Source of the DNA: Gammaproteobacteria bacterium
GTDB lineage: Bacteria > Pseudomonadota > Gammaproteobacteria > Pseudomonadales > Azotimanducaceae
DNA length: 34,052 bases
Assembly: GCA_026709225.1 (NCBI GenBank)
Contig: JAPOTJ010000006.1
Coordinates: 1 to 34,052, forward strand
Direction of reading: 5' to 3'
A program made the position numbers and the translations under genes. Positions 5,436-14,273 of the stretch are shown in pieces. Position 1 is the first letter of the stretch; each line of letters begins with the position of its first letter. The notes beneath the pieces were generated by a model that was not told where the DNA came from, ran no database searches, and saw only the letters and a program-made list of their open reading frames with translations.

Positions 5436-7814
5436 ATGAGGAAGTGCATTCGCAGACTATGCGTATCTATGATCACAGTGGGCATCGCGCCCATGCTCGG
5501 AGCGCAGGCCGAGGCACAGGATGCAACCAGCCGCTTGCAGGACAGCAGAGCGCTCATTGAAGAGATCATCGTCACCTCAAGGCGGCGCGACGAGTCGGTG
5601 CAGGATGTGCCGCTGTCGGTCACAGCGCTGGGACCCGAGGCACTGAAGCGACTACAGCCGACGACGCTACGCGACCTCGACACCATCGCGCCGAACGTGT
5701 ACATCGGCATGAGCACGGCGGGGCCCGGCGCGAGCGCCCTCTATATTCGCGGCGTCGGCTACCCTGACATCGAGAAGACGCAGTCGCCGCAGGTCGGTGT
5801 CATCGTCGATGGCCTGCAGCTTGGCTCATCGACCGGGCAGCTCGTCGATATGACTGATGTCGAGTCGGTGGAGATCAACCGCGGACCGCAGGGCGTGCTC
5901 TTTGGCCGCAACACCATTGGCGGCAATATCGTGATCAATCGGGTGCGACCGCAGTTCAATCAGTTTGGCGCTGCGGGAACGGTGGAAGTCGGCAACTATG
6001 CGTCAAGGCTCCTGCGCGGTCGCATCAATGTGCCGCTCATTGACGATGTGCTGGCCGTAAAGGTCTCGGCCTACGACCGTGAACGCGAAGGCTACTACGA
6101 CAACAACAACATCGGTGGCTCGGCTGGCGATATTGATGTCAGCGGACAGGCCGTGTCCCTTCGCTGGGCGCCGACGGCTGCATTCGAAGCGATACTGAGC
6201 TACGACAACATCAAGGACCGCAGCCAGATTCCGCCGCAGGATCCGCGCTTCGACGGTGACGACCCGCACGAGAATCTCGCCGATAAGCGCGAGCCGACCG
6301 TCTATGATGTCGAGCAGTGGGGGTTGCGCATTGATTGGGATATCGGCGATGTCAACGTGCGCTCCATCACCGGGCATCATTTTGGCCACGACATCGTCAA
6401 TCAGGACTTTGACGGGGCTGGCGTGACAGGCGGTGCCTCGCCCTTCGCGCAGCTGCACACGCTGCGCAACCAAGAGTTTGAAATCTTTTCACAAGAGTTT
6501 CTCGTGTCTGGAGACTTGGGCGAACAGTTGTCTTTCCTCGTTGGCATGTACTATTTCGACCATGACCTCGTGTTCCGTCAGGACACCAACAATGTCGTGC
6601 AGGTGCCGTTCGGATTGCCGCCGGGTGTGCCGTGCTCGGCCGCCATTCCGACGCTTCGCGAGAATCCCTCGCTTGGCAACGCTCTGTGCCAATTCCCCAA
6701 CGCGCGCAGCACCCAATATGCGGGCGAGGAGGCCGAATCCACGGCCTTCTTCGGCGCGATTACCTGGATACCGACGCCAGAGATCGAAGTCGTACTCGGG
6801 CTGCGCAATATCGACGAGGAGAAAGAAGCGTTCAATTCCTATTTCGACTACACAACCGGCACCTTTGATAGCGGTTCATCCACGCAGGAATTTGACTTTT
6901 CGGGGCTCCCAGGGCGCGCAGGCAATTCGTTCATGGGTGGCGATAGCTGGGGCGATACGCTCTTCACTGCCTCTGCCAGCTATACCATCAACGATGCTTC
7001 CAAGGCATATCTCAGCTACAGCGAAGGCTATCGGAGCGGCGGCTTCAGCATTCGCTCGGCGCGCACAGCATCGGAGTCCGCGTTCGACAACGAAGATGCC
7101 TACCAAATTGAAGCTGGTGTGAAGAACGAATTGCTTGACGGGCGCCTGATTGCCAACTTCGCCTACTATTTCATGGAGCGCAGAGGCATCCAGTTTTCCA
7201 GTATCATCAACTTGCCGCCCGGGTCGATCCCCGGTACGACGACACTCATCAACAACGAGGACGTATCGGAGAATTCCGGCTTTGAATTTGAAATGATCTA
7301 TTCGGTCACTGAAAACCTATCGCTGATTGCGAATGCTGGTTGGCTCGATGTGGAGAACAAGGCGTATACCATCCCGTGCGAACTGCTTGACGGTTGTACC
7401 CGCGATGGAATGCTCGGCGCTGACCCGCCGGGGACGCTGCGCAACCGCGGTGGCAACTCAGACTCGCGCTCGCCGGAGAACACTTGGTCATTGGCCGCTG
7501 CCTATGAAACGCCGCTTGGCATCGGTGACCTGAGCCTTTATCTTGGCTACCGCTACACTGGCGACATCTTGATCGTCAACACTGGCGGCGGCGCCGATCA
7601 GCGACTCTATGGCGGCGATTATGGGTTGCTCGATGCGCGCGCTTCGTGGACAGTGCCGATCGATGACGATGCTTTGACTATCTCCCTCTTCGGCAAAAAC
7701 CTCACCGACGAAGACTACTTGGAGCAAGCGCTCTTCCTCGGTGGTTTCAACACAGGCTTTCAAGGCTGGGGCCCGCCGCGCACCATCGCCGTGGAACTGA
7801 GTTACATACATTAA
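5436..7814 (+). CDS. TonB-dependent outer-membrane receptor
   Basis: The 792-aa product is a TonB-dependent receptor. Residues 1-28 form a signal peptide ending in AQAEAQ. IEEIIVTSRRRDESVQDVPLS contains the TonB box and the start of the plug domain; the plug runs to about residue 165 and includes the conserved ESVEINRGPQGVLFGRNTIGGNI stretch near 145-170, and the rest is the beta-barrel. This start (ATG 5436, GGGAGA 5 bases upstream) is chosen over an upstream in-frame start at 5343 because it gives a clean signal peptide. The last residues are TIAVELSYIH; most such receptors end in Phe or Trp, so the terminal His is unusual. The class imports siderophores, vitamins, sugars or hydrophobic compounds; given the divergent degradation operon, substrate import is a reasonable inference. 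Confidence 0.93.
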   Translation: MRKCIRRLCVSMITVGIAPMLGAQAEAQDATSRLQDSRALIEEIIVTSRRRDESVQDVPLSVTALGPEALKRLQPTTLRDLDTIAPNVYIGMSTAGPGASALYIRGVGYPDIEKTQSPQVGVIVDGLQLGSSTGQLVDMTDVESVEINRGPQGVLFGRNTIGGNIVINRVRPQFNQFGAAGTVEVGNYASRLLRGRINVPLIDDVLAVKVSAYDREREGYYDNNNIGGSAGDIDVSGQAVSLRWAPTAAFEAILSYDNIKDRSQIPPQDPRFDGDDPHENLADKREPTVYDVEQWGLRIDWDIGDVNVRSITGHHFGHDIVNQDFDGAGVTGGASPFAQLHTLRNQEFEIFSQEFLVSGDLGEQLSFLVGMYYFDHDLVFRQDTNNVVQVPFGLPPGVPCSAAIPTLRENPSLGNALCQFPNARSTQYAGEEAESTAFFGAITWIPTPEIEVVLGLRNIDEEKEAFNSYFDYTTGTFDSGSSTQEFDFSGLPGRAGNSFMGGDSWGDTLFTASASYTINDASKAYLSYSEGYRSGGFSIRSARTASESAFDNEDAYQIEAGVKNELLDGRLIANFAYYFMERRGIQFSSIINLPPGSIPGTTTLINNEDVSENSGFEFEMIYSVTENLSLIANAGWLDVENKAYTIPCELLDGCTRDGMLGADPPGTLRNRGGNSDSRSPENTWSLAAAYETPLGIGDLSLYLGYRYTGDILIVNTGGGADQRLYGGDYGLLDARASWTVPIDDDALTISLFGKNLTDEDYLEQALFLGGFNTGFQGWGPPRTIAVELSYIH

Positions 7815-7833
7815 GCAGAGGCATGTGATCACT

Positions 7834-7968
7834 ATGTGGCGACTGATTCAAGACGTTTTTCGGCAGAACTGGGTGATGCGGGGCGCCATCGCCATTGGCT
7901 GGCTGTGCATGCTCATCATGGTCACCTCGGCGTATGTGAGCATCGAGAGTATGCTCTTCGGCGCTTAG
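7834..7968 (+). CDS. Small membrane protein, 44 aa
   Basis: A short frame beginning MWRLIQDVFRQNW encodes one hydrophobic segment (about residues 17-36, AIAIGWLCMLIMVTSAYVS) and ends ESMLFGA. It starts 19 bases after the TonB receptor stop codon on the same strand, so it is probably cotranscribed. An in-frame GTG at 7825 would add three residues; AGAGG at 7817-7821 lies 3 bases from the GTG and 12 from the ATG, so neither start is ideally spaced. I do not recognise a family. The charged N-terminus, single helix and position suggest an inner-membrane microprotein, perhaps linked to TonB energisation or to the receptor, but this is speculation. Confidence 0.5.
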   Translation: MWRLIQDVFRQNWVMRGAIAIGWLCMLIMVTSAYVSIESMLFGA

Positions 7969-7981
7969 CAAAAGGCTTGTC

Positions 7982-8722
7982 TTATGAACCGAGCAGCACT
8001 TGCTTGGCGCGATTGACGACCGAGGCCAGATAGTCTGACCCACCGAGGTCCGGGTGCAGCTTTTGCATGAGCTGTTTGTAGGCGGTGCGAATCTCGTCAT
8101 CAGTTGCATCCTCGCCGAGCCCAAGGATGCGCAAGGCTTCCGGGCGGGTCATGGAGCCGCTGCCAATGTCGGGTTCGCTGTCTGCGCCTCGGCGCTGTCC
8201 GCCTTCGCCGCTGCTCCGCCAGTCTTGGTGGTGTCGGTCAAGCCACGCATCAAAGAGGCGCAATGAATCGCTGTCCTCGATTTCTTCGCGAAGTGCCATG
8301 AGCGCATCGAAATCGAGTTCGCTCAGGAATTGTCCTGCGTGTTCCCCTAAAAGAATCTCGCCTTCCATGTGCCCTGAGTCGTGATCAAGCGTCATGCGCA
8401 GCCATGCGCTTCTGACTTCGCTTGTGCGCCCATCCGCACTTGTATCCGCACCGAACTGCCCCGCTCTGAACCGCTGAAACAAGCGTGGCAGAAAGCGCAC
8501 CACGAGTGGAGCGAGACCACCTAAGATCGGCGCAAGCCAGTGCACGCGCCCGCTGAAGAAGAGCGCAACGAGACCGAGCGTCAAACCAATGGCCAGCGCC
8601 CAGGTAGCACCTTGCCCTGCCTTGAAGGCATTGGGCGCGCCGTGCGTCGTGCGAAGCACGAAGTAGCGCACTGCGAGCGCAGCGACCGTGCCAAGGATGA
8701 CGATCAGGACGAGCAGCATCAT
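7982..8722 (-). CDS. Membrane-anchored J-domain (DnaJ-like) protein
   Basis: The 246-aa protein has two hydrophobic N-terminal segments (about residues 2-23 and 40-57) and possibly a third near 63-76, a middle region of about 100 residues without a known domain, and a C-terminal J domain (about 192-246) with the essential HPD tripeptide at 223-225 (KLHPDLGG). The topology, membrane anchor first and J domain last, resembles DjlA and mitochondrial Pam18. Such proteins recruit and stimulate DnaK at the membrane. The ATG overlaps the stop of the von Willebrand A gene (ATGA), so the pair is translationally coupled. The client process is not evident from the sequence. Confidence 0.88.
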   Translation of the reverse strand: MMLLVLIVILGTVAALAVRYFVLRTTHGAPNAFKAGQGATWALAIGLTLGLVALFFSGRVHWLAPILGGLAPLVVRFLPRLFQRFRAGQFGADTSADGRTSEVRSAWLRMTLDHDSGHMEGEILLGEHAGQFLSELDFDALMALREEIEDSDSLRLFDAWLDRHHQDWRSSGEGGQRRGADSEPDIGSGSMTRPEALRILGLGEDATDDEIRTAYKQLMQKLHPDLGGSDYLASVVNRAKQVLLGS

Positions 8723-9420
8723 TTACCATCTCTTGGTAGCTGACTGAGGAACTGCCGCGCGGTCGAAGTATCTTGGCGAAGCAACTGTCTGCGTCCGCCA
8801 ACGGCGAAACTCACCGCCGCGCCGAGGAGCCGTCGAAGATGCTCGGCGCTGCCCGATGCGAATGGTAGATGCGCACCGCCCGAAAGCTTGGCGATCTTCG
8901 AAAAAGCGCTTGTTGCCTCCGCATCGTTCCCCTCTTGCAGCATAATCACAGGCAGATTCAAGAGCCGCAGCTGACCGGCGATCCTGAGGACTTCATCTTC
9001 GCCTTCTTCAAAGCAATCCCCGATAAAAATCAGCGCTTTGACCGGATTCGCGCTTGCCTCACGCGCCGCTTCGCGCAGCAGCCGGCCGATTTGCGTGAGA
9101 CCGCCGGCGCACGACACGCGCTGCATCAATTCGAGCAGCCGCTGCTTCGATGTCACCCACGGACTCTTCTTCAGTTCGCCAAGTCCGCGATAGAAGAGCA
9201 GTTGCACCGCCATTTCGCTGACCTCCCTTGCCGCAAGGAAGAGCTCGGCATGAAGCGCACAGGCCATGTCCCATGTCGGTTGCCGACTTGCGGTGGCGTC
9301 AAGCGCAAACATGATGCGGTGCGTGATCTTGGCCTCTGCCGCTGTCTGCGGCAGTTTTTTTGCCGCGCTCAGGAAGCTGTCAACCTGCTTGGAAGCTGTG
9401 GATGCCAGTGGACGCGCCAT
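8719..9420 (-). CDS. VWA domain-containing protein
   Basis: This 233-aa protein is a compact von Willebrand factor A-like domain. The metal-ion-dependent adhesion site is recognisable as D41-x-T43-x-S45 in MFALDATASRQPTWD, with Thr in place of the first Ser, and a later IGDCFEEGED segment follows a hydrophobic strand as in the family. No signal peptide or membrane helix is visible, so it is cytosolic. It is the upstream partner of the J-domain membrane protein and the two genes share an ATGA overlap. Bacterial VWA proteins often serve as adaptors for ATPases or metal insertion; no MoxR-type ATPase is adjacent here. Confidence 0.83.
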   Translation of the reverse strand: MARPLASTASKQVDSFLSAAKKLPQTAAEAKITHRIMFALDATASRQPTWDMACALHAELFLAAREVSEMAVQLLFYRGLGELKKSPWVTSKQRLLELMQRVSCAGGLTQIGRLLREAAREASANPVKALIFIGDCFEEGEDEVLRIAGQLRLLNLPVIMLQEGNDAEATSAFSKIAKLSGGAHLPFASGSAEHLRRLLGAAVSFAVGGRRQLLRQDTSTARQFLSQLPRDGK

Positions 9421-9514
9421 GGGTTGTTTTTCTCAAAGATGCCTCGAACACGCCTATTGTGAGACAACTCGCGCAAAGTTGGCAAAGACCTTTTCAGCGA
9501 GCGCACAAGGCGAT

Positions 9515-9754
9515 ATGATGCCTCTCCAAGCATGTCGAGGTACCATTCACTTGAAAAAGTCGCGGGAAGAGATTGAGGCATGGCTTGAGGACTTAAGAAC
9601 GGAGCATCGCTCACTCGATGATGAAATTGACTCATGCTTCAAACGCAGGGAAGCGGATACCCTGAAAGTCCAGCGCCTCAAGAAGCGCAAGCTGCAACTC
9701 AAGGACATGATCGCCAAGCTAGAGGGTGAACTCATTCCAGACCTGAATGCATGA
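9515..9754 (+). CDS. DUF465/YdcH family protein
   Basis: The C-terminal 65 or so residues (SREEIEAWLEDLRTEHRSLD ... KLQLKDMIAKLEGELIPD) match the small coiled-coil DUF465 (YdcH-like) family, a helical hairpin of unknown function. The start is uncertain. ATG at 9515 has AAGG five bases upstream, whereas TTG at 9551, with GAGG ten bases before it, would begin exactly at the conserved domain. The stop overlaps the ATG of the 5'-nucleotidase gene (ATGA), so the two are coupled. The open frame extends much further upstream but overlaps the divergent VWA gene. Confidence 0.8.
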   Translation: MMPLQACRGTIHLKKSREEIEAWLEDLRTEHRSLDDEIDSCFKRREADTLKVQRLKKRKLQLKDMIAKLEGELIPDLNA

Positions 9755-10689
9755 CAACATCCCAATCAGTACGCTCGCCCGTCGATGACGAGCCCATCCT
9801 CACGGTCGCCACGAGTTCGCGCGCCCTCTTCGACTTGGAGGCAGGCAACGGCGTGTACGAGCAGCAAGGGCTTGAGAAATATCGCGAGTATCAGATCGAA
9901 CATGAGGACGACCCCCTCGAAGCTGGCGAGGCTTTCGAGTTCGTGCGCAAGATTCTGCTTTTGAACGGGCGCCTGAATCGGCGGCTCGTTGAGGTCATCC
10001 TGCTTTCGCACAACTCTGCGGACACGGGACTGCGCGTGTTCAATTCGATCGAGCATCATCGCCTAGGCATCACGCGCGCCGCCTTTTGCGGCGGCGAATC
10101 GCCGTGGCGCTATGTGCGCGCCTTCGACTGCCATCTATTCCTGTCTACCGTCGAACAGGATGTACGCAAGGCGTTGCAGGAAGGCGTGGCGGCTGCGCGC
10201 CTGCTGCCGTCGCCGAAAATCTCTCCAGGAGACGATATGGACGACATGCTTCGCATTGCGTTTGACGGCGACAATGTGCTGTTCGCCGGAGATGCCGAGC
10301 ATGTCTACCTCACGCAAGGTCGGGATGCATTCGAGAAAAGCGAAGTCAGGCAAGCGTCTGAGGCACTTCCCGTCGGCCCATTCAAGCGCGTGCTCGAAGC
10401 CCTGCATACATTGCAGCGCATGTTCGATGAGTCGGAGGCCTGCCCGATTCGCACCGCTCTCGTGACGGCGCGCTCGGCGCCTGCGCACAAGCGCGTTATC
10501 CAAACACTACGCAAATGGGACATTCGCCTCGACGAGTGCCTGTTTCTCGGTGGCCAGGATAAGGCGGCGTTTCTCGAAGCCTTCAATGCCGACATCTTCT
10601 TCGACGACCAGCAGGCCAACTGCGACTCAGTCGCCGAGATTGGACTTGTCGGGCATGTGCCAAGCGAGGCGCAAGCGGTCAACGCATGA
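9751..10689 (+). CDS. Cytosolic 5'-nucleotidase (NT5C1-like)
   Basis: This 312-aa protein belongs to the family of cytosolic 5'-nucleotidase I (PF06189), which hydrolyses nucleoside monophosphates, typically AMP. Characteristic segments are LTVATSSRALFDLE near the N-terminus, VILLSHNSADTGLRVFNSI (about 82-100), IAFDGDNVLFAGDAE (about 167-181), where the aspartates belong to a haloacid-dehalogenase-like core, RTALVTARSAPAHKRVI and the acidic FNADIFFDDQQ. Length matches bacterial members. It overlaps both neighbours (DUF465 upstream, cysB downstream) by 4 bases each. The link to cysB may be incidental; salvage of nucleotides left by sulfate activation is one idea but is unproven. Confidence 0.85.
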   Translation: MTTSQSVRSPVDDEPILTVATSSRALFDLEAGNGVYEQQGLEKYREYQIEHEDDPLEAGEAFEFVRKILLLNGRLNRRLVEVILLSHNSADTGLRVFNSIEHHRLGITRAAFCGGESPWRYVRAFDCHLFLSTVEQDVRKALQEGVAAARLLPSPKISPGDDMDDMLRIAFDGDNVLFAGDAEHVYLTQGRDAFEKSEVRQASEALPVGPFKRVLEALHTLQRMFDESEACPIRTALVTARSAPAHKRVIQTLRKWDIRLDECLFLGGQDKAAFLEAFNADIFFDDQQANCDSVAEIGLVGHVPSEAQAVNA

Positions 10690-11660
10690 AACTGCAGCAG
10701 CTCAGCTATTTGGTTCATGTCGCTCGAAACGACTTCAACGTATCGGCGACAGCACGTCGTCTCGACACATCGCAGCCCGGTATCAGCAAGCAGATTGCCG
10801 CCCTCGAATCTGATCTCGGCATCCCGCTGCTACAGCGTCAAGGACGCCAGATTGTCGGCCTGACGCCTGCCGGACGCGACATACTGCCGCGCGTGGAACG
10901 CCTGCTGATAGAAGCCGAGAATATCACCACCATTGCCGCCGATCATGGCGGCAATCGCATCGGGAGCCTCGCGATTGCCACCACGCATACGCAGGCGCGC
11001 TACACGCTGCCCGATGTGGTGGAGCGTTTTCGCGAGCGCTACCCGACGGTGTCCTTTCACATGAAGCTGGGCTCGCCACTGCAAATCGCCGAGATGGCAA
11101 TATCGCGCGAAGTGGATCTGGTGATTGCCACCGAGTCTCCGCACTTCTTTCAGGGCATGATGATGATGCCTTGCTATCGCTGGGCGCGCGCACTCATCGT
11201 GCCCAGAGATCATGAACTTGCGTCCTATACACAGCTTGGCATTCGCGAACTCGCCCGCTACCCGATCGTCACCTATTCATTCGGATTCTCCCCGGACTCG
11301 CCGCTGAATCTCGCGTTTGCTGCTGCTGGCCTTGAGCCGACATTGGCACTGACCGCAACGGATGCCGATGTGATCAAGACCTACGTGCGCCGCGGCCTCG
11401 GTGTCGGCATTATCGCAAGCATGGCCTATGAACCGGACAGGGACGAGGATCTCGCGCAAATCGACTGCTCCAATCTCTTTGCCATGTCAACCACTTACAT
11501 CGGCTGCGTGCGCGCAGCCGAAATGCGTGACTTCGGCTATGAATTCATCCGCTGGTTCGCGCCGCACCTCACCCGCGATAGGGTGCAGGCGTTTCGGGAC
11601 GCTGCAACTGATCGTGATCGAGAGAAAATATTGAGCGAACTTGAACTACCCCGGCGATGA
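10686..11660 (+). CDS. cysB: LysR-type regulator CysB
   Basis: The 324-aa protein is colinear with CysB of enteric bacteria and has the same length. The N-terminal winged helix-turn-helix reads MKLQQLSYLVHVARNDFNVS ... TSQPGISKQIAALESDLGI. The effector domain carries signature segments IATTHTQARYTLPDVV, LTATDADVIKTYVRRGLGVGIIASMA and RWFAPHLTRD, all diagnostic for CysB rather than other LysR regulators. CysB with N-acetylserine activates the cysteine biosynthesis and sulfate assimilation genes. The ATG overlaps the nucleotidase stop (ATGA), so expression is tied to that small operon and not to an own upstream spacer, which is uncommon for cysB. Confidence 0.96.
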   Translation: MKLQQLSYLVHVARNDFNVSATARRLDTSQPGISKQIAALESDLGIPLLQRQGRQIVGLTPAGRDILPRVERLLIEAENITTIAADHGGNRIGSLAIATTHTQARYTLPDVVERFRERYPTVSFHMKLGSPLQIAEMAISREVDLVIATESPHFFQGMMMMPCYRWARALIVPRDHELASYTQLGIRELARYPIVTYSFGFSPDSPLNLAFAAAGLEPTLALTATDADVIKTYVRRGLGVGIIASMAYEPDRDEDLAQIDCSNLFAMSTTYIGCVRAAEMRDFGYEFIRWFAPHLTRDRVQAFRDAATDRDREKILSELELPRR

Positions 11661-11672
11661 CGGTTTAGCTCT

Positions 11673-11678
11673 TATAAT
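11673..11678 (+). promoter_or_regulatory. Consensus -10 hexamer TATAAT
   Basis: A perfect TATAAT lies in the 43-base gap between cysB and the LON-domain gene, 25 bases before its GTG start. No matching -35 hexamer sits at 16-18 bases upstream, and there is no extended -10 TG, so the promoter assignment rests on the single box and its position at the head of the proA-mrdA operon. Confidence 0.3.
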
Positions 11679-11703
11679 TTGCGCAACTCAAAGCAAGACG
11701 ACC

Positions 11704-12333
11704 GTGTCCGACCTTTTCAAATCTCACAGCCCCGAACAAAGCGCGGACACCATCCCGCTGTTTCCGCTGAGTGCGTTGCTCTTCCCGGGCAGTCGCCTTG
11801 AGCTTCGCATATTCGAGACGCGCTACATACGCCTGATCGAGCAGTGTATGGACACCGGCGGCGGGTTTGGCGTGGTGCGCATCGAAGAAGGCACCGAGGC
11901 ACTCCATGAGCCGGACGCTCGTCAGCCGATACTCGCATCGGTCGGCACGCTCGTGCACGTGGTCGATCACGCCGCCTTGCCGGATGGTCAGAAGCGGGTC
12001 ACTGTACTCGCCGGGCGAAGGTTCGAGCTGCTTGGTACAAGCGAACACGCAAGCCGTCTGCTGATGGGTCGAGTGTCGTGGCTACAGGAGGAAAGCGGCG
12101 AAACCATCCCTGCCGAGCTTCGCCACCTGCGGGCGATGCTCAGCGAGTTTGTGGAAAGCCAAGCACAAGGCAGCATCAAGATTGATCTCGACAGCGCCTC
12201 GGAGGTAAGTTGGTGGCTCGCACGGCTTGTTGTTCGAGATGTTGCGCTCGGGCAACGGATTTTGAGTTTCAATAGCCCTGTTGAGCGCTTGCGTACCATT
12301 GACGAGATTCTCTCGATGCAAGGCGCGAGCTGA
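11704..12333 (+). CDS. LON substrate-binding domain protein
   Basis: The 209-aa product is a stand-alone Lon N-terminal (LON substrate-binding, PF02190) domain without ATPase or protease. The diagnostic start of the domain is IPLFPLSALLFPGSRLELRI followed by FETRY, and the middle contains GTLVHVVDHAALPDGQKRV and a GRRFEL strand. I use the GTG at 11704 because the frame upstream (to 11641) overlaps cysB and has no homology; the ribosome-binding site is weak. Stand-alone proteins of this type are common near proA or nadD in gammaproteobacteria and have no defined function. It ends one base before proA and is probably the first gene of the envelope operon. Confidence 0.85.
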   Translation: MSDLFKSHSPEQSADTIPLFPLSALLFPGSRLELRIFETRYIRLIEQCMDTGGGFGVVRIEEGTEALHEPDARQPILASVGTLVHVVDHAALPDGQKRVTVLAGRRFELLGTSEHASRLLMGRVSWLQEESGETIPAELRHLRAMLSEFVESQAQGSIKIDLDSASEVSWWLARLVVRDVALGQRILSFNSPVERLRTIDEILSMQGAS

Positions 12334-12334
12334 G

Positions 12335-13645
12335 ATGGCAGCCGCAGAAAACATGCGAACCGAGTCGCGGGTGGATCAGGTGAATCGAGTGGATGTCACG
12401 CAATACATCCGCGCCTTGGGACAGCGGGCGCGCTTGGCTTCGCGCGAGCTGCCGGCTTTGCTAGCCGAAACGCGCGCACTCGCCTTACGCCGGATTGCCG
12501 CGCGCCTTGATGCCATGCGGGATGCAATTATTGCGGCCAACAGCCAAGACTTGGCGCGTGCCCGTGAGCGCGAGATCGCCAAGCCGCTGCTCGACCGGCT
12601 GGTGCTAGACGATGCAGGCGTGGGTCGCATGATCGAGGGACTCCGACAAGTGGGCGACCTGCCCGATCCCATCGGCCGTATCAGTGACGTATCGCGTCGG
12701 CCGAGCGGCATACGCGTCGGACGTATGCAGGTGCCACTCGGCGTTGTCGCCATCATCTATGAATCGCGGCCGAACGTCACGGTCGATGCTGCAAGCTTGT
12801 GCTTTAAATCCGGCAATGCCTGTATTTTGCGCGGCGGCTCCGAGGCGCGTATGAGCAACCGCGCCATCGCGCGCAGCATTACGCTCGGTCTTGAAGACGC
12901 CGATGTCAACCCGGATGCGGTGCTGCTTGTCGAAACCACGGACCGGGAAGCGGTGTCGGCACTCGCAAGGCTCGACGAATTTGTCGATGTGCTCATTCCG
13001 CGCGGAGGCAAGTCGCTGATTGAACGCATCAGCCGCGACGCCACGGTGCCGGTCATCAAGCATCTCGACGGCATCTGTCATGTCTACATTGCGCCTGATG
13101 CCGACCCGACGATGGCACTTGAGATCGCAGTCAATTCGAAGACTGAGAAGCTCGCGGTCTGCAATGCAATCGAGACATTGCTTATCGATGCCGCGGCATC
13201 AAGCATGTTGCCCTCAATCGCTGAGGGCTTACATGCGCGCGGCATCGAGCTCGTTGGCTGCGAGCGCAGCCGGGCGCTCGTGTCGAACATGGGCGAAGCG
13301 ACGGAGGCTGACTGGCGTGAAGAGTATCTCGGCGCAAAGCTCGCGGTGCGCGTCGTGGACGGCATGTCGGCAGCCATCGAGCACATCCACGCTTACGGCT
13401 CGGCGCACACCGATGCAATTGTCACCAAGGACTACGCCAAAGCTAATGAATTCTTGGCGCGGGTCGATTCCGCGACGGTCATGGTCAATGCCTCGACGCA
13501 GTTTGCCGATGGGTTTGAATTTGGCCTCGGTGCCGAGATCGGCATCTCAACGGACAAGCTCCATGCGCGTGGTCCGGTCGGCCTCGACGGGCTGACGAGC
13601 AGCAAGTTCATTGTGCTCGGCGATGGTCAGATTCGCCACAGGTGA
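12335..13645 (+). CDS. proA: Gamma-glutamyl phosphate reductase
   Basis: ProA reduces gamma-glutamyl phosphate to glutamate semialdehyde with NADPH in proline synthesis. The 436-aa protein shows the aldehyde-dehydrogenase-like motifs IYESRPNVTVDAASLCFKSG and NACILRGGSEA, and the catalytic cysteine C276 in KTEKLAVCNAIETLL. The C-terminal VNASTQFADGFEFGLGAEIG with HARGPVGLDGLTSSK is diagnostic. The first 18 or so residues (MAAAENMRTESRVDQVNR) are not conserved, and a second ATG at 12353 is possible. No proB is in the window; proA stands next to nadD as in Pseudomonas. Confidence 0.96.
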   Translation: MAAAENMRTESRVDQVNRVDVTQYIRALGQRARLASRELPALLAETRALALRRIAARLDAMRDAIIAANSQDLARAREREIAKPLLDRLVLDDAGVGRMIEGLRQVGDLPDPIGRISDVSRRPSGIRVGRMQVPLGVVAIIYESRPNVTVDAASLCFKSGNACILRGGSEARMSNRAIARSITLGLEDADVNPDAVLLVETTDREAVSALARLDEFVDVLIPRGGKSLIERISRDATVPVIKHLDGICHVYIAPDADPTMALEIAVNSKTEKLAVCNAIETLLIDAAASSMLPSIAEGLHARGIELVGCERSRALVSNMGEATEADWREEYLGAKLAVRVVDGMSAAIEHIHAYGSAHTDAIVTKDYAKANEFLARVDSATVMVNASTQFADGFEFGLGAEIGISTDKLHARGPVGLDGLTSSKFIVLGDGQIRHR

Positions 13646-14272
13646 ATGCGAATTCTCTACGGCGGCAACTTTGACCCGGTGCATGTGGGGCATGCTGCCC
13701 TTGTCAGATACATGCTGCGCCGCGGCGGACAGGTGTGTATGCTGGCCTCTGTGAACCCGCCGTTTCGACGCGCACCTGTCGTCGATGTCAGCGCCCGCAA
13801 AGCAATGCTCTCGCTCGCGTTTACCGGCGAGACCGATGTGTGTGTGGCTTCGGTCAAGGACTACTGCGAATCTCCCTACACAATTGATCTCTTGCGCAAG
13901 GTGCGCGGCATCATTGGAGCGTCCGCACCGCTCGCTTGGGCGATGGGGTCCGATCAATACGCCAAGCTCAACACGTGGCGAGATTGGACTGACCTCACGA
14001 ATTTCGCGCATCTCTTGGTGTTCAGACGGAGTGGCGATACCAACAAGGTACACCGAGACGTCAAGTGGCGATGGCCAGCGAATCCGGCCACAATCGGCGA
14101 CTTGGATACATCTCCCGCTGGCCAGGTAGCGGAGTGTTCGCCAGCACTGCCGTGCGTCTCATCAACAGACATTCGTGATCGCTTGAGCGCTGGCGATGCC
14201 GTTGAGGACCTTGTGCCATCGCCCGTGCTCGAATACATCACCGAGCACCGCTTGTATCAGACGGTCTCTTAA
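13646..14272 (+). CDS. nadD: Nicotinate-nucleotide adenylyltransferase
   Basis: NadD transfers AMP from ATP to nicotinate mononucleotide in NAD synthesis. The 208-aa protein has the nucleotidyltransferase motif GGNFDPVHVGH at residues 6-16 and the second ATP-binding motif SSTDIRDRL near residue 171. AWAMGSDQYAKLNTWRDW is the family's nicotinate-site region. The ATG follows the proA stop codon with no gap (TGAATG). Length is normal. Cysteines are more frequent than usual for this family, without obvious meaning. Confidence 0.95.
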   Translation: MRILYGGNFDPVHVGHAALVRYMLRRGGQVCMLASVNPPFRRAPVVDVSARKAMLSLAFTGETDVCVASVKDYCESPYTIDLLRKVRGIIGASAPLAWAMGSDQYAKLNTWRDWTDLTNFAHLLVFRRSGDTNKVHRDVKWRWPANPATIGDLDTSPAGQVAECSPALPCVSSTDIRDRLSAGDAVEDLVPSPVLEYITEHRLYQTVS

Positions 14273-14273
14273 C

